Positions 43,560-53,124 of a DNA stretch of 64,000 nt are shown one piece after another. The notes beneath the pieces are model-generated. The model made no database searches, was not told the DNA's origin, and saw nothing but the letters and a program-made list of their open reading frames with translations. The first letter of the stretch is position 1. The number at the start of each line of letters is the position of its first letter. The translations under genes and the position numbers were made by a program. The DNA comes from DASXAI01 sp963728985 (GTDB lineage Bacteria > Actinomycetota > Acidimicrobiia > Acidimicrobiales > Ilumatobacteraceae): contig CAVSME010000003.1 in NCBI GenBank assembly GCA_963728985.1, positions 558,001 to 622,000 of the forward strand. The letters run 5' to 3'.

Positions 43560-43941
43560 CCAGGTCGGGCCGAGACCTGGACGCCAGAGCCCCCGGCCCG
43601 GCTACGTGTTTGAGGACACAACGCTCGCGCGTTCGGTCGCAGCCAGCAGCGACGATCGCCGCTGTCCCGAACGCACCGACCGCCGATTCTGTCGCGATAC
43701 AGGAGGTTGTCTCCTGGCTTGTTGATCGCGGCCCTGCGGGCGAAGCGGCGCACGATCCGCCAGTCGGCGTGGCGGTCGAGGCGTTCGCCCATCTGTCCAG
43801 GAAGCTTGGGTCCTCGACCCGCTCGCCTTTGGCCAAATCGAGCGCCCGGGCGGTTCGCTGGGCGAGCGGGATGGTGACGACTTGTCGCCCTTGCCGCCGT
43901 TGCAGGGTGAAAAACCAGCTGTCATTGGGGCGGTGCTTCAC
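43560..43941 (-). mobile_element. Tyrosine-recombinase catalytic-domain fragment
   Basis: The minus strand reads QRRQGRQVVTIPLAQRTARA then, after a shift near 43785, GERLDRHADWRIVRRFARRA, as in the first half of the integrase catalytic domain. The HxxR box and the Tyr nucleophile are not found; a degraded CDRTRERCVLKHVAG recalls the last helix. The order on the minus strand is catalytic piece then N-terminal piece, so two recombinase copies once lay in tandem. Confidence 0.65.
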
Positions 43942-46617
43942 CTACGGCGCTTTCTGAGTGCCGGATTCGAGTGTGTCGATCACGAGGGTCAACGCGTCGT
44001 CTGTCGAGAGGCCGGTCCCACGTTGCCGCCAGTCGAGGTGTCGTGGGTTCGCCTCGATCGCCTCCTCGGCGCGCTGCTGCTGGGCGGCTCCTTGGATGGG
44101 TCGCAAACCCGTTTGGTCGACGCGACTCAGCGCGATGGCGGCTGGCTCGAGACGTGCTGTGGCCGCGAGGTAGAGCCCGGCCGCCCACAACCCAACAGAG
44201 ATCCCCAACTGATAGCCGTCTGCTTGAAGCCGGCGGAGGTGGGCGGCAAGGAAGGATTCGGCGTCGTTCATCGCCGTCGGGTCGTCGGCGAGCGCCGGTC
44301 CGAGCATCATCAAGAACGCCGCTTTGATATTCCCACGTACATCTCGGGCGACGACCCGATCGAACGCGTCGCGAAGCGTCACGACAGCGAGTCGCGTCTC
44401 GCCTCGCTTCCACGCCGATGCCCCCATGGCAAGCGCAACGCAGACATCGGCGAGCTCGCTGTCGAGTCCCTCGGCGACACGCTGCGCCGCCTCGGCACGC
44501 CCTGTGGCGCCCGTCGCGTCTGCCGTGCAGGCCAGTACCGCGAGGATGATCACGGCATGCACGCTGTTGCCCGCCGCGATATACAGCGCGACGGAACGTT
44601 CGAGCGCTTCGACAGCGGCGACGTCATCGCTGCCGGCCAACCAGGCAGCGTTGCCCACTACCGCCCAGCAGTCGGCCGTCTCGGGGCTGTCGGGTGCCGA
44701 TGCCCTTTCGAGGCCAGCCCGAGCTAGCGATAAACCGCGCTCATAGTCAGCATTGACGTTCACGGCCATGTCGGCCGCTGACCCAAAGACATACGGTGAC
44801 GGGTCATGGAGCGCGTCCAAGATCTGCTCGTACCAGCCACCGATCTCAGGCACCATGCCGACCTGTGCGAACGTCATCGTCGCGCGGACCAAGGCCTCGG
44901 CTGCCGGGTCACAGGTAGCGACCGCCCATTGCGCCGCGGCCCGCAGATTGTCCAACTCGAGGCGGAAACCGACGATGCCACCGCCGAGATCAGCACCCTG
45001 CAAGCGTCGATCGAGCTCGCCAGCGACCGTCACATAGTGTGCTAGATGCCGGCCGCGGTTGACGGCAAGGGCATCACCGAGTTGCTCCTCACCGTACTGG
45101 CGCATGGTCTCCAGGAGCCGGTAGCGAGTGTCAGGCCCTCGACGGTCAGCGATGAGCATGTTCTTGTCGACCAACGACCCGACCACGTCGACCATGTCAT
45201 CGTTGTCGAATACGTCGTCGGCGCAGAGTGCTTCCACTGCCCGCTCGTCGAAGCTCCCCGCGAACACCGCGCACCGATCAAACACCGCTCGTTCCAGCGG
45301 GTGCAGGAGCTGATAGGACCATGCCACCGTCGCTCGCAACGTCTGATGGCGCTCGACTCCTCCCCGTCCCGACCCTCGCAAGAGTCGGAACCGGTCCGCC
45401 AACCGTCGTTGGATCTCACCCAACGACATCGTCCGTGCCCGGGCGGCGGCCAGCTCGATCGCCAACGGCACCCCATCCAGGCGAGCACAGACCTGCCCGA
45501 TGACCTCCAAGTCGTCTGCCGACGGCGAGAACCGCTCGTCAGCAGCTTCGGCACGGTCACAGAACAACTCGACAGCTTCCAGCCGAGGATCGAGCGACCG
45601 CACGGCCACGACCCGCTCACCCGCGATCCCCAGAGGCTCCCGACTCGTCGCTAGCAGTGTCACCGTCGGACATGACGCGACTATCTGGGACAGCAGCCGG
45701 TCCACCGAGTTGATCACGTGCTCACAGTTGTCCACGATAAGCAACAACTTCCGCCCGGCCAGGGTCTCAACGACCGCGTCGGTCAATGCCATGTCCGGCC
45801 GAGGCTCGACACGAAGCACCGTTGCAACCGCGTGCACTACCGCGTCCGGCTCGACGATCGGGGCCAGTTCCACCATCCACACCCCCGCGTCGAACTCGTC
45901 ACGAGCCGCCCACGCCGCCTCCAACGCAAACCGCGTCTTGCCGACGCCGCCGACCCCGGTCAACGTGACAAGGCGTCGCCGGGAGAGGTCGCTCGCCAGC
46001 CGCTTCATCTCCAGAGACTGACCGACGAAGCTCGTCACCGGAGTCGGCAGATTCCCCAACGAGCCGTGCTCCAACGGTTCGAACCTCTCCCGGCATCCCG
46101 GGGCGTTCAACTGGAACACGTGCTCCTCATGGTCCAGACCCCGCAACCTGTGCACACCGAGATCGACCAGACCCACGCCGTGCGGCAGCGAATCGGCGAC
46201 GAGCGACACCGTCGCCGCCGACACGAGCACCTGACCGCCACGAGCTACACCTACCAACCGCGCAGCCCGATTCACCGGCGAACCGAAGTAGTCGCCACCG
46301 CGCTCCGACGCTTCTCCCGTATGCAGACCCATACGGACCCTCAGGTCGACGGGCTCAGGCCACACATGCTCACCCAACGCCTGCTGCACCGCCAAGACGC
46401 TCCGAATGGCCTCACCAGCCCGCTGAAAGGCCGCACAGAAGCCATCGCCGCCTGTTGCGAAAACATAGCCGCCATGGGAGTGGATCGCCTCCCGCAGGAG
46501 CAGGTCGTGACTCTCCAACGCCGAACGCATCGCCTCCGGGTGCCTTTCCCACAACCGCGTCGAACCCTCGACATCGGTGAAAAGGAACGTCACCGTCCCC
46601 GACGGCGCAGCCACCAC
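43942..46617 (-). CDS. Class III nucleotide cyclase-domain/NB-ARC ATPase regulator
   Basis: A protein of about 890 residues. Residues 5-165 form a class III cyclase domain (VTFLFTDVEGSTRLWE with Asp15; GGDGF with Asp58; MGLHTGEASERGGDYFG). A STAND/NB-ARC ATPase follows, with Walker A GVGGVGKT at 221-228 and Walker B LLLIVDNCEHV, then a TPR-like C-terminal half. No DNA-binding domain is visible. GTG 46617 is preferred because the cyclase domain starts eight residues in; ATG 46785 is an alternative. Role: signal-dependent switch; ligand unknown. Confidence 0.82.
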   Translation of the reverse strand: MVAAPSGTVTFLFTDVEGSTRLWERHPEAMRSALESHDLLLREAIHSHGGYVFATGGDGFCAAFQRAGEAIRSVLAVQQALGEHVWPEPVDLRVRMGLHTGEASERGGDYFGSPVNRAARLVGVARGGQVLVSAATVSLVADSLPHGVGLVDLGVHRLRGLDHEEHVFQLNAPGCRERFEPLEHGSLGNLPTPVTSFVGQSLEMKRLASDLSRRRLVTLTGVGGVGKTRFALEAAWAARDEFDAGVWMVELAPIVEPDAVVHAVATVLRVEPRPDMALTDAVVETLAGRKLLLIVDNCEHVINSVDRLLSQIVASCPTVTLLATSREPLGIAGERVVAVRSLDPRLEAVELFCDRAEAADERFSPSADDLEVIGQVCARLDGVPLAIELAAARARTMSLGEIQRRLADRFRLLRGSGRGGVERHQTLRATVAWSYQLLHPLERAVFDRCAVFAGSFDERAVEALCADDVFDNDDMVDVVGSLVDKNMLIADRRGPDTRYRLLETMRQYGEEQLGDALAVNRGRHLAHYVTVAGELDRRLQGADLGGGIVGFRLELDNLRAAAQWAVATCDPAAEALVRATMTFAQVGMVPEIGGWYEQILDALHDPSPYVFGSAADMAVNVNADYERGLSLARAGLERASAPDSPETADCWAVVGNAAWLAGSDDVAAVEALERSVALYIAAGNSVHAVIILAVLACTADATGATGRAEAAQRVAEGLDSELADVCVALAMGASAWKRGETRLAVVTLRDAFDRVVARDVRGNIKAAFLMMLGPALADDPTAMNDAESFLAAHLRRLQADGYQLGISVGLWAAGLYLAATARLEPAAIALSRVDQTGLRPIQGAAQQQRAEEAIEANPRHLDWRQRGTGLSTDDALTLVIDTLESGTQKAP

Positions 46618-46829
46618 AGTCGAGACCCCCTCACGCCGGATCGTTGGCGCCCGATCATTGTCGCGCGACCGAACGACCTGCCATCGCCAACGAACGATGC
46701 GAAGGCAGTCCCCCTCCGACCACCCTGGGGACGGACGCTCAATGCCCAATCGGTGACGCGTCGAGCGAAGCGGCTTCGCTGTCAAGGAAATCTGCGGGGC
46801 TGCGTCACGCCATATCGACCCGGGCGCCT

Positions 46830-46878
46830 CGCCGTTCTGGCGCGGCAGATTCGCGATGGCGTTCCGACCCGTACGCCG
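46830..46878 (+). repeat. 49-bp direct repeat, copy A
   Basis: Matches 53346-53394 at 46 of 49 positions in the same orientation (shared core TTCCGACCCGTACGCCG). Lies in a 400-base stretch between the cyclase regulator and an SDR gene. Confidence 0.75.
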
Positions 46879-46971
46879 ATTCGGTGGCGCGGACCGTCGC
46901 CCCCTCCGCTGGCGAGTGCCGGCACCTTCGCCGAGTCGGCGCAGGTAGTGTCGTCGACGTGGCAGGTTGTT

Positions 46972-46999
46972 GACGAACGTCGAGTCCCATCCGTTCGTC
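46972..46999. promoter_or_regulatory. 8-bp inverted repeat before the SDR gene
   Basis: GACGAACG (46972-46979) and CGTTCGTC (46992-46999) are perfectly complementary with a 12-base centre, 17 bases before ATG 47016. A possible repressor site. Confidence 0.35.
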
Positions 47000-47015
47000 G
47001 AAAGGTTCTCCTGCC

Positions 47016-47834
47016 ATGTTCCGCCTTCCGCTCGACGGCCGCGTGGCCGTCGTCTCCGGCGCCAACCACGGGATCGGTGCTGCCACCGCAGCTGCGCTCG
47101 CCCGGCTCGGTGCCGACGTCGCCGTCACCTACCTCGCGTACACCCCTACCGACCACGATCCCGGTCGACCCAGGAACTACCGCGCCCAACGCGAGCAGGG
47201 TGCCGAGGCAACTGTCGCTGCAATCGAGGCAGCCGGCCGGCGGGCCTACGCCGTCGAGGCTGACCTGGTCGATGCCGACACGCCGGCGCAGGTGTTCGCC
47301 GAGGCCGAGGCCGTTCTCGGCCCGGTGTCAATCCTCGTCAACAACGCCAGCGGCTGGCGCAAGGACACGTTCTCGCCACACCGTGACGACCCGCTCCGGC
47401 GGCACCATGAGCCGCTCAGCGGCGACACAGCCTTGCCGCAGCTGCTTGTCGACGCACGCGGTGGCGCGCTAATGATCGCCCAGCTAGCGGCGTCGGTACG
47501 CCGGCACCACCTGGGCTGGGGCCGGATCGTGAGCCTCACTTCCGGCGGACCCATGGGCTTTCCGGGCGAGGTCTCCTACGGTGCGGCCAAAGCGGCGATC
47601 GAGAACTACACGATGAGCGCCTCGATCGAACTTGCGCCTGACGGCATCACCGCCAACGTCGTCCATCCACCGGTGACGGACACCGGTTGGATCACCAACG
47701 AGGTTCGCGCATTCGTGGAGACAAGCACCGACCACGTCCACGTCGCCGAACCAGTCGAAGTGGCAGAGGTGATCGGCTGGCTCTGCACCGACGCCGCCCA
47801 CCTCGTCACCGGCAACATCATCCGCCTCCGATAG
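47016..47834 (+). CDS. Short-chain dehydrogenase/reductase
   Basis: A 272-residue SDR. The cofactor motif is SGANHGIGAATA, then NNASGWR, and the catalytic SYGAAKAAIE supplies Tyr and Lys. The loop after beta-2 is long and polar (TDHDPGRPRNYRAQREQGA), as in 3-ketoacyl-ACP-reductase-like proteins with NADP preference. It is intact although it sits among relics, and lies inside the segment bounded by the two 49-bp direct repeats. Confidence 0.87.
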   Translation: MFRLPLDGRVAVVSGANHGIGAATAAALARLGADVAVTYLAYTPTDHDPGRPRNYRAQREQGAEATVAAIEAAGRRAYAVEADLVDADTPAQVFAEAEAVLGPVSILVNNASGWRKDTFSPHRDDPLRRHHEPLSGDTALPQLLVDARGGALMIAQLAASVRRHHLGWGRIVSLTSGGPMGFPGEVSYGAAKAAIENYTMSASIELAPDGITANVVHPPVTDTGWITNEVRAFVETSTDHVHVAEPVEVAEVIGWLCTDAAHLVTGNIIRLR

Positions 47835-47880
47835 CCGCCCGAACCTGTCCCTCGGCACAGGCGGCGGCTGCGGCTGTGGC

Positions 47881-47933
47881 GGCCCGCCGAGCGGTGCCGC
47901 TACGAGCGCGACGGATCGACGGTGCGGCGGGCC
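47881..47933. terminator. 9-bp GC-rich inverted repeat between convergent genes
   Basis: GGCCCGCCG (47881-47889) and CGGCGGGCC (47925-47933) pair perfectly. They lie in the 255-base gap between the convergent SDR and SARP-regulator genes. No T-tract follows. Confidence 0.4.
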
Positions 47934-48089
47934 CGACCGCCGCGACCGAATGCTCAAGGCTCGGGAACGCCCTGCCGTTCGGTACGGCGCCGTCCTCCCT
48001 CACTGCCTGACCCGGACCGCCGAGTATCCCCAAGGCCGCCAACGTGCCAACCGGAAGCGGGACAGCCTATCGCTCGACCCTTCTCGTCG

Positions 48090-51000
48090 TCAGCCGTTGC
48101 GAACCTGGGCCATCGCCTTGAGGTGGCAGTCGATGGCGTCGCGCGCCGTGCGTAGCACCTCCTCGCGTGAGGCCGCGGCTGCGGGTCTTCGGTCCGGGCG
48201 GATGCCATCGGCCGTGATGGGTTGGGGCGCCGAGGCGTCGGCAGACGCCTCGGCGGCCGCTCGCAGCGCAGTCGCGGTCTCCCGGTCGTCGAGCCGGTCC
48301 AGGAGGTCGGCGAGGTTGCGCAGGGTCGTCCATTGCTGCAGCCAGGCGCCGGTCCGGTTCCACCGCTCGATCAGCTCGGCGTAGCCGACGAGGGCCTTCT
48401 CGAGCTCACCCGCCGACGCTTGTGCCGTCACGAGCCCCACGGCGGCGAGGCCCTGGGCGAAGGTCGCTCCGCTTCGTTCGCTGAGGCGAATGCTCTCCTG
48501 GTAGTGGTGCTGGGCATCGGCCCAGTTGCCGGCGGCGTTCTCGATCTCACCGGCTGCGTAGTGGTGGACCGATCGGCCAGAGGGGTAGGGCGCGTCACGG
48601 CCGTTGGCGTTGTACGCACGGGCGTCGTCGAGGCGCCCGGCGTACGCGCAGGCGTAGCCGGCTTGCGCCCACATCGCCTCACGAAAGAAGGGCAGCTGCC
48701 CGGCGCGTGACGCGACGCTGACCTGCGCCGCCTCCACGGCGGCGGCAACGGCCTCGTCGAGCCGCCCCTCGTACAGGCGGGTGGTGCTGAGCGCGTCGAG
48801 CACGATCACTCGGTCGGCGAGATCGCCGCTGTCGGGCACCTCAGCGGCACGCGCCGCCAGCTGGCCGCATGCCCCCAGGTCGCCACCCGTGCGACCAGTG
48901 CCGATGCTGGCCGCCGCCAGCGCGAACCCGCGTCGTGGGTGCTCGACGAGGGCCGGATGCTGCGCGAGCTCGATCGTCCAAAGCCATACCTCTCGCAGTT
49001 CGCGCATTGCGGCCGGCAGGTACAAGTGTCGGATGAGGCGGAGCATCCGATCGACGTCGTCGGCCGCCCGCGCCGCGTGCCATGCGGCCCGGATGGTGTC
49101 GAACTCCGCGAGCAGACGGTCGTTGGCCGCCGGTTCCTCTTCGGATTGCGCGGTGGCGTCGATCCACGCCACCAGCTGTTCCACCCACTCGAGGAACCAG
49201 GCGTTCGCCTCTGCGAGCTCACCGTGAGCAGCCAGCCGGTCCAGCCCGAAGGCGCGCAGCATCTCCAGCATCCGGTAGCGGACGGTAGGCCCGAACGAGG
49301 TCACCAGCATGGAGGCCTCGGCCAACTGGGCAACGGCGCTGGCGGGATCGAGCGAGGGTGTGACCGAGGTCGCGAGGCGCTCGGCCGTCGCCAGGTCGAA
49401 CCCGTCGGGAAACACCGACAAGGTCCGGAACAGGCGTTGCTCGTCGGGGGTCAGCAGCTCGTAGGACCATTCGAGGGCGGCCCGCAAAGTGGTGTGCCGC
49501 CCGTCGGCGAGGTCGGCTCCGGCGGCCAGCAGATCGAGGGCCCGGTCCATTCGCGTCGCCACGTCATGGAGGCCCAACGCCGCCAGCCGTCCGGCCGCCA
49601 GCTCGATGGCGAGCGGGATCCCGTCGAGGCGCCGAACGATGCCGGCTACCGCGGTGAAGTCCTCGTCGTCGGGCTGGAAGCCCGGACGAGCCCGAGCCGC
49701 CCGTTCGACGAAAAGGGCAACCGCGGGCACGACATCGAGGTCGGATCGTTGGTCCTCGCGGGGGACGGGCAACGGCGCGATCGGGCAGAGCTGCTCGATC
49801 GCCACGCCGAGCCGCTGCCGGCTCGTCGCCAGCACGGTGAGCTCCGGGCACGACTCGGTGAGCACGTCGACGAGTTGGCGCACGGGGCGCAGGACGTGTT
49901 CGCAGTTGTCGAGCACGAGCAACCATGGCTTCGACCCGAGCAGGGCCACGATGGCACCCTGCGGGTCGTCGACGGTCCCTCGTAACCCCAGGGCGACGGC
50001 CACTGCGTCGACGACGGCCGCCTCGTCGACGGACGCCAGCTGCACCGTGGCCACGGCCCGGCCCGTGCGGTCCCGGGCTGCCACTTCGAGGGCGAGGCTG
50101 GTCTTCCCCACGCCGCCGGGTCCGAGCAACGTGACGAGCGGCTCGGAGCGGCACAACCGGGCGATAGCAGCCAGCTCGGCGTCGCGGCCGATGAGGGGTG
50201 AGCGCGTGCCGGACCGCCGGGATGTCGCTGTCACCGGCGGCAACGGCGGCGCGGTTCCGGCCGCGATGCGCTGTTCGAGGGCGCCGAGAGCGGGCGACGG
50301 TTCGAGCCCCGTCTCCTCCGCCAGCCGGCACCGATGGTCGTGGGCGACCCGGAGCGCCTCAGCGGCTCGGCCGTCCCCGGCCAGGGCATCGACGAGGAGC
50401 AGGACCGACGTCTCCCGCAGCGGCTCCTCCGCGACGGTGGCCCCGGCGACGTCGATCGCCGTTCGCCTGTCGCCTGTCGCCAGGGCCAGCTCGGCGCGCA
50501 GGTCGGCCGCCGCCCGCCGCTGCTCGTCGAGCGATCGCCGCCACCCGGCCAGCGCGTCGACGTCGACGAACTCCTCCAACGGACGACCGCGGTACATCCG
50601 ACGGGCCTCGTCGACGAGAGCGATCGCGGCCTGCGGCTGGTCCATGATGGTCCGTGCTCGAGCCAGGACGGCAGTGAGCCGGGTCGCGTCGAGCGCGCCG
50701 TCGTCCAGCCGCAGGCGGTAGCCGCCGGCCCCGGTCTCCAGACGGTGGGCCGCCGGACCGAGGTGGCGGCGCAGGCGAGAGATGACGTTCTGCAGCGCTC
50801 CGACGCTCGAGCCCGCCTGGTCGTCCTGCCATGCCGCCAACAGGAGAGAGTCTGCGCTCGTCGACGCCGGCGCGGCCATGGCCAGCAGCGCCAGCACGGC
50901 ACGCCGCCTCGGACCCGGCACCGCTACCTCGGCGCCGTCGACAAGGAGACGCAGTGGTCCCAGGACCTGCACCTCGACTGTCGTGGTCGACGGCGGCGTC

Positions 51001-51518
51001 GACCACTGCAGGGCGAAGACCCGTTCCGGCCGCGACAGCGAGGGCAGTGTCCGCTCCCCGACCTCCAGCAGCGACACGCCGTCGGGCATGCGGTCGCGGA
51101 CCACCTCGGCCGTGGCCAGCGACACCAGCGCCTGCCCGCCGGCCGCCAGACCCATCAGTCGGGCGGTCCGGTTGAGTGCGGGACCGAAGTAGTTGCCGTC
51201 GCGTTCCTCGGCCTCGCCGGTGTGCACCGCCATGCGGACCTTGACACCCCGCAGCGCCTCGTCGGTGAGCAACGCCCGCTGGGCGTCGACTGCTGCTTCG
51301 ACGGCGTCGGCCGCACGCGGGAAGACCGCCGCCATGCCGTCGCCGGTGTGGGCGAAGACCACCCCGGCGCGAGCCGTGACGGCCCGGCGCAGCAGCTCGT
51401 CGTGGCGTGCCAGCGCCCGAGCCGTGGCTCGGGGCTCCTCCTCCCAATGCTTCGTCGACGCCTCGATGTCGGTGAAGAGGAACGTCACCGTCCCCGAAGG
51501 GAGCACCTGCGCCACCAC
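48090..51518 (-). CDS. Cyclase-domain/SARP/NB-ARC giant transcriptional regulator
   Basis: A 1142-residue regulator. Domains in order: class III cyclase-like (8-170; Asp17 in FTDIEAST, Asp60 in TGDGM); winged-helix SARP domain (about 183-270; VLGPLRLLVDGAEVAVPGPR, RLRRHLG, GGYRL); bacterial transcriptional activator domain (about 277-422); NB-ARC ATPase (Walker A GPGGVGKT 466-473, Walker B WLLVLDNCEHV); and a TPR C terminus. It should bind direct-repeat DNA in response to a ligand. GTG 51518 is the start, and it is divergent from the FAD oxidoreductase, its likely target. Confidence 0.88.
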   Translation of the reverse strand: MVAQVLPSGTVTFLFTDIEASTKHWEEEPRATARALARHDELLRRAVTARAGVVFAHTGDGMAAVFPRAADAVEAAVDAQRALLTDEALRGVKVRMAVHTGEAEERDGNYFGPALNRTARLMGLAAGGQALVSLATAEVVRDRMPDGVSLLEVGERTLPSLSRPERVFALQWSTPPSTTTVEVQVLGPLRLLVDGAEVAVPGPRRRAVLALLAMAAPASTSADSLLLAAWQDDQAGSSVGALQNVISRLRRHLGPAAHRLETGAGGYRLRLDDGALDATRLTAVLARARTIMDQPQAAIALVDEARRMYRGRPLEEFVDVDALAGWRRSLDEQRRAAADLRAELALATGDRRTAIDVAGATVAEEPLRETSVLLLVDALAGDGRAAEALRVAHDHRCRLAEETGLEPSPALGALEQRIAAGTAPPLPPVTATSRRSGTRSPLIGRDAELAAIARLCRSEPLVTLLGPGGVGKTSLALEVAARDRTGRAVATVQLASVDEAAVVDAVAVALGLRGTVDDPQGAIVALLGSKPWLLVLDNCEHVLRPVRQLVDVLTESCPELTVLATSRQRLGVAIEQLCPIAPLPVPREDQRSDLDVVPAVALFVERAARARPGFQPDDEDFTAVAGIVRRLDGIPLAIELAAGRLAALGLHDVATRMDRALDLLAAGADLADGRHTTLRAALEWSYELLTPDEQRLFRTLSVFPDGFDLATAERLATSVTPSLDPASAVAQLAEASMLVTSFGPTVRYRMLEMLRAFGLDRLAAHGELAEANAWFLEWVEQLVAWIDATAQSEEEPAANDRLLAEFDTIRAAWHAARAADDVDRMLRLIRHLYLPAAMRELREVWLWTIELAQHPALVEHPRRGFALAAASIGTGRTGGDLGACGQLAARAAEVPDSGDLADRVIVLDALSTTRLYEGRLDEAVAAAVEAAQVSVASRAGQLPFFREAMWAQAGYACAYAGRLDDARAYNANGRDAPYPSGRSVHHYAAGEIENAAGNWADAQHHYQESIRLSERSGATFAQGLAAVGLVTAQASAGELEKALVGYAELIERWNRTGAWLQQWTTLRNLADLLDRLDDRETATALRAAAEASADASAPQPITADGIRPDRRPAAAASREEVLRTARDAIDCHLKAMAQVRNG

Positions 51519-51526
51519 GGCAGTCT

Positions 51527-51543
51527 CGCGCTGTGACAGCGCG
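51527..51543. promoter_or_regulatory. 17-bp palindrome in the divergent promoter
   Basis: CGCGCTGTGACAGCGCG, with 7-bp perfect arms, lies 9 bases upstream of the SARP-regulator start and 62 bases before the FAD oxidoreductase start. Confidence 0.45.
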
Positions 51544-51604
51544 CTGCGAGCGTGGTGTGAGCCGGGGGTCGCATGATGTGGCCACCGAGCTCCCGGGAGG
51601 ACAT

Positions 51605-53011
51605 ATGACCACCCACCACGCGACCACCGACGCCGTCTCCACCGCCGACATCGACGGCCTTCGCGCCGCCGTGCTCGGCGACGTCGTCACTCCCGATGAC
51701 CCCGAGTACGACCACGCCCGTCGCGTGTGGAACGGCGTGATCGACCGCCGGCCCGCGCTCATCGTGCGCTGCGCCGGCGTCTCGGATGTCGTGGAAGCGG
51801 TCCGCTTCGCCCACCGCCATCCGATGCCGCTCAGCGTCCGGGGCGGCGGCCACCAGGTGGCTGGCAGCGCGGTCTGCGACGACGGCCTCGTCATCGACCT
51901 GTCGTCGATGAACGGCGTGCACGTCGACCCGCAGGCCCGCACGGCCCGGGTCCAGGCCGGGGCCCGCTGGGCCCACGTGGACCGGGCCACCCAGCTGTTC
52001 GGGCTGGCCACGCCCGCCGGCGTCATCTCGGTCACCGGCGTGGCCGGTCTCACGCTCGGTGGCGGCATGGGGCTGACCCAGCGAGCCTTCGGCCTCGCAT
52101 GCGACAGCCTGCGCTCCATCGAGATCGTGACCGCCGACGGCATGGTGCGCACCGCCAGTGCCCAGCAGCACCCGGACCTCTTCTGGGCCGCCCGCGGGGG
52201 CGGCCGCGGCTTGGGCGTGGTGACGTCGTTCGAGTTCGACCTCCATCCCCTGGGCCCGGACGTCACCGTCGCCCAGGTCGTCTACGCGATCGAGGACGGC
52301 GAGCAGTGCCTCGCGGCCTTCCGTGACCTCGCCGCCGCCGCGCCCGACGCGATCTCACCCCAAGCGGCGTTGTGGACCATCCCCGCCATCGACGCGCTCC
52401 CGGCCGAACTGCACCGGCGCCGCGTGCTGCTCGTCTCCGCCATGTACGCCGGTGACCCGGCCGACGCCCCGCCCGTCCTCGACCCGTACCGGCGGCTGGC
52501 GACGCCCATCGGCGACCTGACGGTGACCGCGCCGTACGCCGACCTCCAATCCGCCTTCGACTTCTTCTTCCCCGATGGTGGTCGCTACTACTTCAAGTCG
52601 CACTTCACGGACCGCCTCGACGACGAAGCCATCGGAACCATCGTCGAACTCGCAATCCATCGCCCCAACGAGGACTCCTTCATCGTCATCCGGACGCTGG
52701 GAGGCGCCATCGCGCGCGTCGACCCGGACGAGAGCGCCTACCCGCACCGCCACGCCCGGTTCAACATCAGCATCGACTGCGTCTGGTCGGACTCCGCCGA
52801 CGACAGCCGCGTGGTGGGCTGGGCCCGGGGAGCATGGGAACGGCTGCGGCCCTTCTCGAACGGTGGCGTCTACCTCAACTTCGCCGGCTTCGAGGACGAG
52901 TCGGACGTCTCAACGCACGCCACCTTCGGTTCGAACGTGGCCCGACTGGAACGCGTCCGGTCCGCCTACGACCCCGACGGACTCTTCGAAGCAGCGTCGC
53001 AGCGGCCGTGA
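51605..53011 (+). CDS. FAD-binding (berberine-bridge-type) oxidoreductase
   Basis: A 468-residue flavoprotein of the PCMH/BBE family. His83 in RGGGHQVAG is the usual site of covalent FAD attachment. LGGGMGLTQRAFGLACDSL follows. The Cys of the second attachment site (CPTV-type) is replaced by ATPAG, so FAD is probably held by His alone. The C terminus YDPDGLF is typical. Members oxidise alcohols, sugars or alkaloids. ATG 51605 follows GGGAGG. It is divergent from the SARP regulator and probably controlled by it. Confidence 0.88.
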   Translation: MTTHHATTDAVSTADIDGLRAAVLGDVVTPDDPEYDHARRVWNGVIDRRPALIVRCAGVSDVVEAVRFAHRHPMPLSVRGGGHQVAGSAVCDDGLVIDLSSMNGVHVDPQARTARVQAGARWAHVDRATQLFGLATPAGVISVTGVAGLTLGGGMGLTQRAFGLACDSLRSIEIVTADGMVRTASAQQHPDLFWAARGGGRGLGVVTSFEFDLHPLGPDVTVAQVVYAIEDGEQCLAAFRDLAAAAPDAISPQAALWTIPAIDALPAELHRRRVLLVSAMYAGDPADAPPVLDPYRRLATPIGDLTVTAPYADLQSAFDFFFPDGGRYYFKSHFTDRLDDEAIGTIVELAIHRPNEDSFIVIRTLGGAIARVDPDESAYPHRHARFNISIDCVWSDSADDSRVVGWARGAWERLRPFSNGGVYLNFAGFEDESDVSTHATFGSNVARLERVRSAYDPDGLFEAASQRP

Positions 53012-53102
53012 GCGCCGCTGCCCTGCGACGGTTGAGGCAGGCAGGACAGAGAGCCGCTCGACCGGACCGAGTGCCGACAGCCGGTCGAGCATCTTGCGGT
53101 GA

Positions 53103-53124
53103 CGGCGGCCCCAAAGGGCCGCCG
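53103..53124 (+). terminator. Hairpin terminator of the FAD oxidoreductase gene
   Basis: A perfect 9-bp stem, CGGCGGCCC / GGGCCGCCG, with loop CAAA, lies 92 bases after the stop. A short A-rich stretch follows but no T-run. Confidence 0.6.

Noticed and set aside
45718..47472. A 584-codon plus-strand frame.
   Set aside because: Antisense to the cyclase/NB-ARC regulator, then runs out of frame through the SDR gene; no domain.
50359..52266. A 635-codon minus-strand frame.
   Set aside because: Covers the FAD oxidoreductase in antisense and the SARP regulator out of frame; composition typical of a shadow.
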